This document shows positions 7,220 through 10,047 of a stretch of DNA of 10,047 nucleotides, one piece after another. The stretch's first letter is position 1, and every line of letters begins with the position of its first letter. The notes beneath the pieces are model-generated. The model saw nothing but the letters and a program-made list of their open reading frames with translations, had not been told where the DNA came from and ran no database searches. Origin of the DNA: Polaribacter sp. (GTDB lineage Bacteria > Bacteroidota > Bacteroidia > Flavobacteriales > Flavobacteriaceae). Where the stretch lies: the NCBI GenBank assembly GCA_030731695.1, contig JANQTK010000069.1, positions 1 through 10,047 on the forward strand. The letters run 5' to 3'. The position numbers and the translations under genes were made by a program.

Positions 7220-8242
7220 ATGGAACAATCCATTTACATATTGGGAATTGAATCTTCTTGCGATGATACAAGTGCTGCAGTGATTTGTAATGGAAAAGTA
7301 TTGAGCAATGTTATTGCTAACCAAGAAGTGCATGCGCAATATGGAGGTGTTGTCCCTGAATTGGCTTCAAGAGCACATCAACAAAATATTGTTCCTGTGG
7401 TGCAACAAGCTTTACATCAAGCAAATATCACCAAAGACCAATTATCTGCAGTTGCTTTTACCAAAGGTCCTGGATTGATGGGTTCGTTGTTAGTGGGAAC
7501 CTCGTTTGCAAAATCATTGGCTTTAGGATTGCAAATTCCATTGATTGATGTGAATCACATGCAAGCACATATTTTAGCACATTTTATTGAAGATGATTCC
7601 CCAAAACCTCCTTTTCCATTCATTTGTTTGACAATTAGTGGTGGACACACACAAATTGTAAAAATAACTGATTATTTTTCCATGGAAATTTTAGGAGAAA
7701 CCATTGATGATGCAGTTGGAGAAGCTTTTGATAAATCAGCCAAAATTTTAGGATTGCCCTATCCTGGAGGACCATTGATTGACAAATATGCACAATTTGG
7801 AAATCCAAAAGCATTTCCATTTTCGAAACCTCAAGTTGCCAATTTGAATTTTAGTTTTAGCGGATTAAAAACAGCTATCTTGTATTTTTTACAAAAAGAA
7901 CAAAAGGAAAATCCGAACTTCATCAAAGAAAATTTGAATGATATTTGTGCATCAATTCAATATACGATTGTTGAAATTTTGATGGACAAACTCAAAAAAG
8001 CAGTAAAACAAACCGGAATCAAACACATTGCAATTGCAGGAGGTGTTTCTGCCAATTCTGAAATTAGAAAAAGCTTGCAAAATGCTGAAAACCATTTGGG
8101 ATGGAAAACCTACATCCCAAAATTTGAATATACCACAGACAATGCTGCAATGATTGGCATTACTGGATATTTAAAATTTTTGAACAACGATTATGCTGAA
8201 ATATCAACTGCTGTAAAAGCACGATTAAAAGTCACTGAATAG
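7220..8242 (+). CDS. tsaD: tRNA N6-threonylcarbamoyladenosine (t6A37) synthase subunit TsaD (Kae1/YgjD/Gcp family)
   Basis: TsaD transfers the threonylcarbamoyl group from threonylcarbamoyl-AMP (made by TsaC) to A37 of tRNAs reading ANN codons, working with TsaB and TsaE in the cytosol. It is nearly universal and usually essential. The 340 residues match the bacterial length. Motifs are ILGIESSCDDTS at 7-18, the metal-binding NHMQAH (112-117) with His113 and His117, the nucleotide-site loop SGGHT (140-144), DDAVGEAFDK (163-172), YPGGP (181-185), FSFSGLKT (211-218), GGVSANS (274-280), and TDNAAMIG (306-313) with the third metal ligand Asp307. All key residues are present, so it should be active. 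The ATG start lies just before the first conserved strand. It is divergent from tamB and is followed after three bases by the LtaS-like gene, suggesting co-transcription. TsaB, TsaC and TsaE are not in the window. Confidence 0.98.
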   Translation: MEQSIYILGIESSCDDTSAAVICNGKVLSNVIANQEVHAQYGGVVPELASRAHQQNIVPVVQQALHQANITKDQLSAVAFTKGPGLMGSLLVGTSFAKSLALGLQIPLIDVNHMQAHILAHFIEDDSPKPPFPFICLTISGGHTQIVKITDYFSMEILGETIDDAVGEAFDKSAKILGLPYPGGPLIDKYAQFGNPKAFPFSKPQVANLNFSFSGLKTAILYFLQKEQKENPNFIKENLNDICASIQYTIVEILMDKLKKAVKQTGIKHIAIAGGVSANSEIRKSLQNAENHLGWKTYIPKFEYTTDNAAMIGITGYLKFLNNDYAEISTAVKARLKVTE

Positions 8243-8245
8243 CGA

Positions 8246-10047
8246 ATGAAAAACTTTAAAAAAAGTATTATTTTTTTACTTTCTTACACCTCTTTTTGGA
8301 TTGGTTATTTTGTATTTGCACGTATATTTTTCCTAATATATTATCTCGAAAAAACAAAGGAAATTGGAGGGTTAGAAAGTCTTAAAACCTTCTTTTTTGG
8401 TTTTCAGCTTGATCTTTCATTTGCTTCTTATTTGAGCGCTATTCCTTTTTTACTCTTTGCTTTTTCAAAAATCATTGCCACAAAAAAAATTATTTTCATC
8501 ATCAATTATTTTACGTATTTCTGTATTATTTTAATCAGTTTACTACTTTTTATTGATGCTGGATTGTACCAAGCTTGGGGAATTCGTTTAGATACTTCTT
8601 TGTTGCCGTATTTAAACACGCCTGAATTGATGATTTCCTCTGCGTCAAAAACGCAATTGATTTCAGGAATCATAGGTTGGATTCTGGTTTCTATTTCTTT
8701 TAGTTTACTCTATAAATTAATTGTAATTCCAAAATCAGCATTCGTTATTTATAAAAGTTGGAAAGAATTCCCCGTGTTTTTATTGATTTTTGGAGCTTTA
8801 GTAATTCCAATTCGTGGTGGATTTCAAACAATTCCTGTAAATCAAAGCAATGTGTATTTTTCTGAAAATATGTTTGCCAATCATGCTTCCTTAAATTTTA
8901 CTTGGAATTTTTTCAACACCATTGCGCACAAAACGGATGGAAAAAATCCATATGTTGCTTTTCCTACTGTAATTGCAAATACCATCATTGAAAACTCAAG
9001 AAAACCTTTATTAACGGCTCCAAAAACTGATGTTTTAACTACCTCAAAACCCAATATTATATTGATTCTCTGGGAAAGTTTGTCAGCAAAAGTGGTTGGT
9101 TCATTAGGTGGAGAACTTGATGTAACTCCAAATTTAGATTGCCTTTCAGAGGAAGGAATGTTATTTACCAATTTTTATTCTAATGGAGACAGAACAGACA
9201 AAGGAATTCCTGCCATTTTAAGTGGCTATTATCCACAACCTGTTGAACGAATCATGCGAATGCCAAACAAAACAAGAAGTTTGACAATGTTGCCCAAAAA
9301 AATGTATGAATTGGGCTATGAAACTTCGTATTATTATGGAGGAGATTTGAATTTTGGCAATATGAATACGTATTTACGTAATGCCGGAATTTCAAAAATT
9401 GTTGATGGAAATGATTTTGATGAAGATGATTGGAACTCAAAATGGGGTGCTCATGACGACGTTTTTATGCAACGTTTTGAAGATGATTTATCAACGGAAC
9501 AAAAAGAACCCTTTTTTAAAATTGCACTAACATTATCTAGTCATGAACCTTACGAAATTAAAGGAGAATATAAATTTGGCAAAGACACAGAAGACAATTT
9601 ATATAGAAGTGCACATCACTATACTGACAGTATTATCGGAAAATTTGTTGATTTTGCAAAGACACAATCTTGGTATAAAAATACATTAATTGTCATTATG
9701 GCTGATCATGGTCATACATCACCAGCACATGAAGGTCCGTATTTTTCGCCAAAAAAATTCCATATTCCAATGCTTTGGTTAGGTGGTGCTTTAAAAAAAC
9801 CAGGGACAAAAATAGATATTGTTTCTAGTCAAGTTGATTTTTCTTACACCTTACTGCAATTGTTGAATGGAGATGTAACAGGTTTTGATTTTGGTAAAAA
9901 TATGTTTCAAGTTGGCAATGGACAATATGCACATTACACATTTAACAAAGGATTTGGAACACTCACTAAAGATGGTGTTTTTGTATATGATTTTGTAAGC
10001 AATATTCCTATTCTATCTGAAGGAAAAAATGCAAAAAAGTTAGATTC
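8246..10047 (+). CDS. LtaS/OpgB-type membrane sulfatase-fold phosphotransferase (partial, 3' end cut off)
   Basis: The open frame runs 600 codons to the window edge without a stop, so the C-terminus is missing. Five hydrophobic segments (about 7-33, 53-77, 82-104, 137-162, 175-190) precede an extracytoplasmic alkaline-phosphatase/sulfatase-fold domain (about 268-560). Its active-site set matches lipoteichoic acid synthase: Glu277 in LILWES, the nucleophile Thr317 in GDRTDKG, His433 in SSHEPY, Asp487-His488 in MADHGH, and possibly His506. Relatives transfer phosphoglycerol (LtaS, OpgB) or phosphoethanolamine from phospholipids to glycans or lipids at the outer face of the inner membrane. Gram-negative Bacteroidota do not make classical lipoteichoic acid, so the acceptor here is unknown. 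The ATG begins three bases after the tsaD stop with no promoter between, pointing to co-transcription and perhaps translational coupling. Family assignment is firm; substrate is not. Confidence 0.9.
   Translation, partial: MKNFKKSIIFLLSYTSFWIGYFVFARIFFLIYYLEKTKEIGGLESLKTFFFGFQLDLSFASYLSAIPFLLFAFSKIIATKKIIFIINYFTYFCIILISLLLFIDAGLYQAWGIRLDTSLLPYLNTPELMISSASKTQLISGIIGWILVSISFSLLYKLIVIPKSAFVIYKSWKEFPVFLLIFGALVIPIRGGFQTIPVNQSNVYFSENMFANHASLNFTWNFFNTIAHKTDGKNPYVAFPTVIANTIIENSRKPLLTAPKTDVLTTSKPNIILILWESLSAKVVGSLGGELDVTPNLDCLSEEGMLFTNFYSNGDRTDKGIPAILSGYYPQPVERIMRMPNKTRSLTMLPKKMYELGYETSYYYGGDLNFGNMNTYLRNAGISKIVDGNDFDEDDWNSKWGAHDDVFMQRFEDDLSTEQKEPFFKIALTLSSHEPYEIKGEYKFGKDTEDNLYRSAHHYTDSIIGKFVDFAKTQSWYKNTLIVIMADHGHTSPAHEGPYFSPKKFHIPMLWLGGALKKPGTKIDIVSSQVDFSYTLLQLLNGDVTGFDFGKNMFQVGNGQYAHYTFNKGFGTLTKDGVFVYDFVSNIPILSEGKNAKKLD

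Noticed and set aside
9229..9237. TTATCCACA, a perfect DnaA-box sequence
   Set aside because: Single copy inside the coding sequence of the LtaS-like gene, with no cluster of boxes or AT-rich unwinding region, so not evidence of an origin.
8881..9440. Minus-strand frames opposite the LtaS-like gene (8881-9171, 9252-9440)
   Set aside because: The plus-strand frame carries a complete catalytic motif set; the antisense frames show no family features.

Overview
The window looks like chromosomal housekeeping DNA from a member of the Bacteroidota, most likely a marine-type Flavobacteriaceae. The evidence is low GC, A-rich translation starts without clear Shine-Dalgarno sequences, several TAnnTTTG-like promoter elements, a very large Bacteroidota-style TamB, and tamB lying divergent from tsaD. 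The genus cannot be fixed from this sequence alone. No phage, insertion sequence, CRISPR array, tRNA or rRNA is visible.

Layout: (1) 15-395 (+) is a RidA-family imine/enamine deaminase with its upstream context cut off. (2) A perfect 18-bp hairpin (414-453) separates it from the convergent gapA. (3) pfkA then gapA on the minus strand (2469 to 468, 16-nt gap) form a two-gene glycolytic unit: ATP-type 6-phosphofructokinase and an enteric-type GAPDH. (4) A 149-bp spacer (2470-2618) holds a likely pfkA promoter and a promoter-like element pointing the other way, into the 3' end of tamB. (5) 2619-7049 (-) is a 1476-residue TamB/AsmA-like envelope protein. (6) A 170-bp divergent intergenic region carries TAnnTTTG elements facing both ways. 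(7) tsaD (7220-8242, +) makes the tRNA t6A modification. (8) Three bases later begins an LtaS/OpgB-type membrane phosphotransferase (8246 to the window edge, +, C-terminus missing).

Biologically these are central metabolism (pfkA, gapA), metabolite damage control (ridA), translation fidelity (tsaD) and envelope biogenesis (tamB, LtaS-like). I see no sign of a dedicated new multi-gene system. The most notable sequence-level oddity is the 5' end of tamB. The annotated frame has no ATG start and must begin at TTG. Directly upstream, one base out of frame, lies an ATG-initiated 8-codon ORF with a sensible TamB-like basic N-terminus, broken by one extra base in an A-run. This means either a TTG start with a uORF, or a one-base frameshift or slippage site. 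Other points worth a look are a perfect palindrome at the pfkA-gapA junction, the outward promoter-like element in the tamB-pfkA spacer, and the LtaS-like enzyme in a Gram-negative background.
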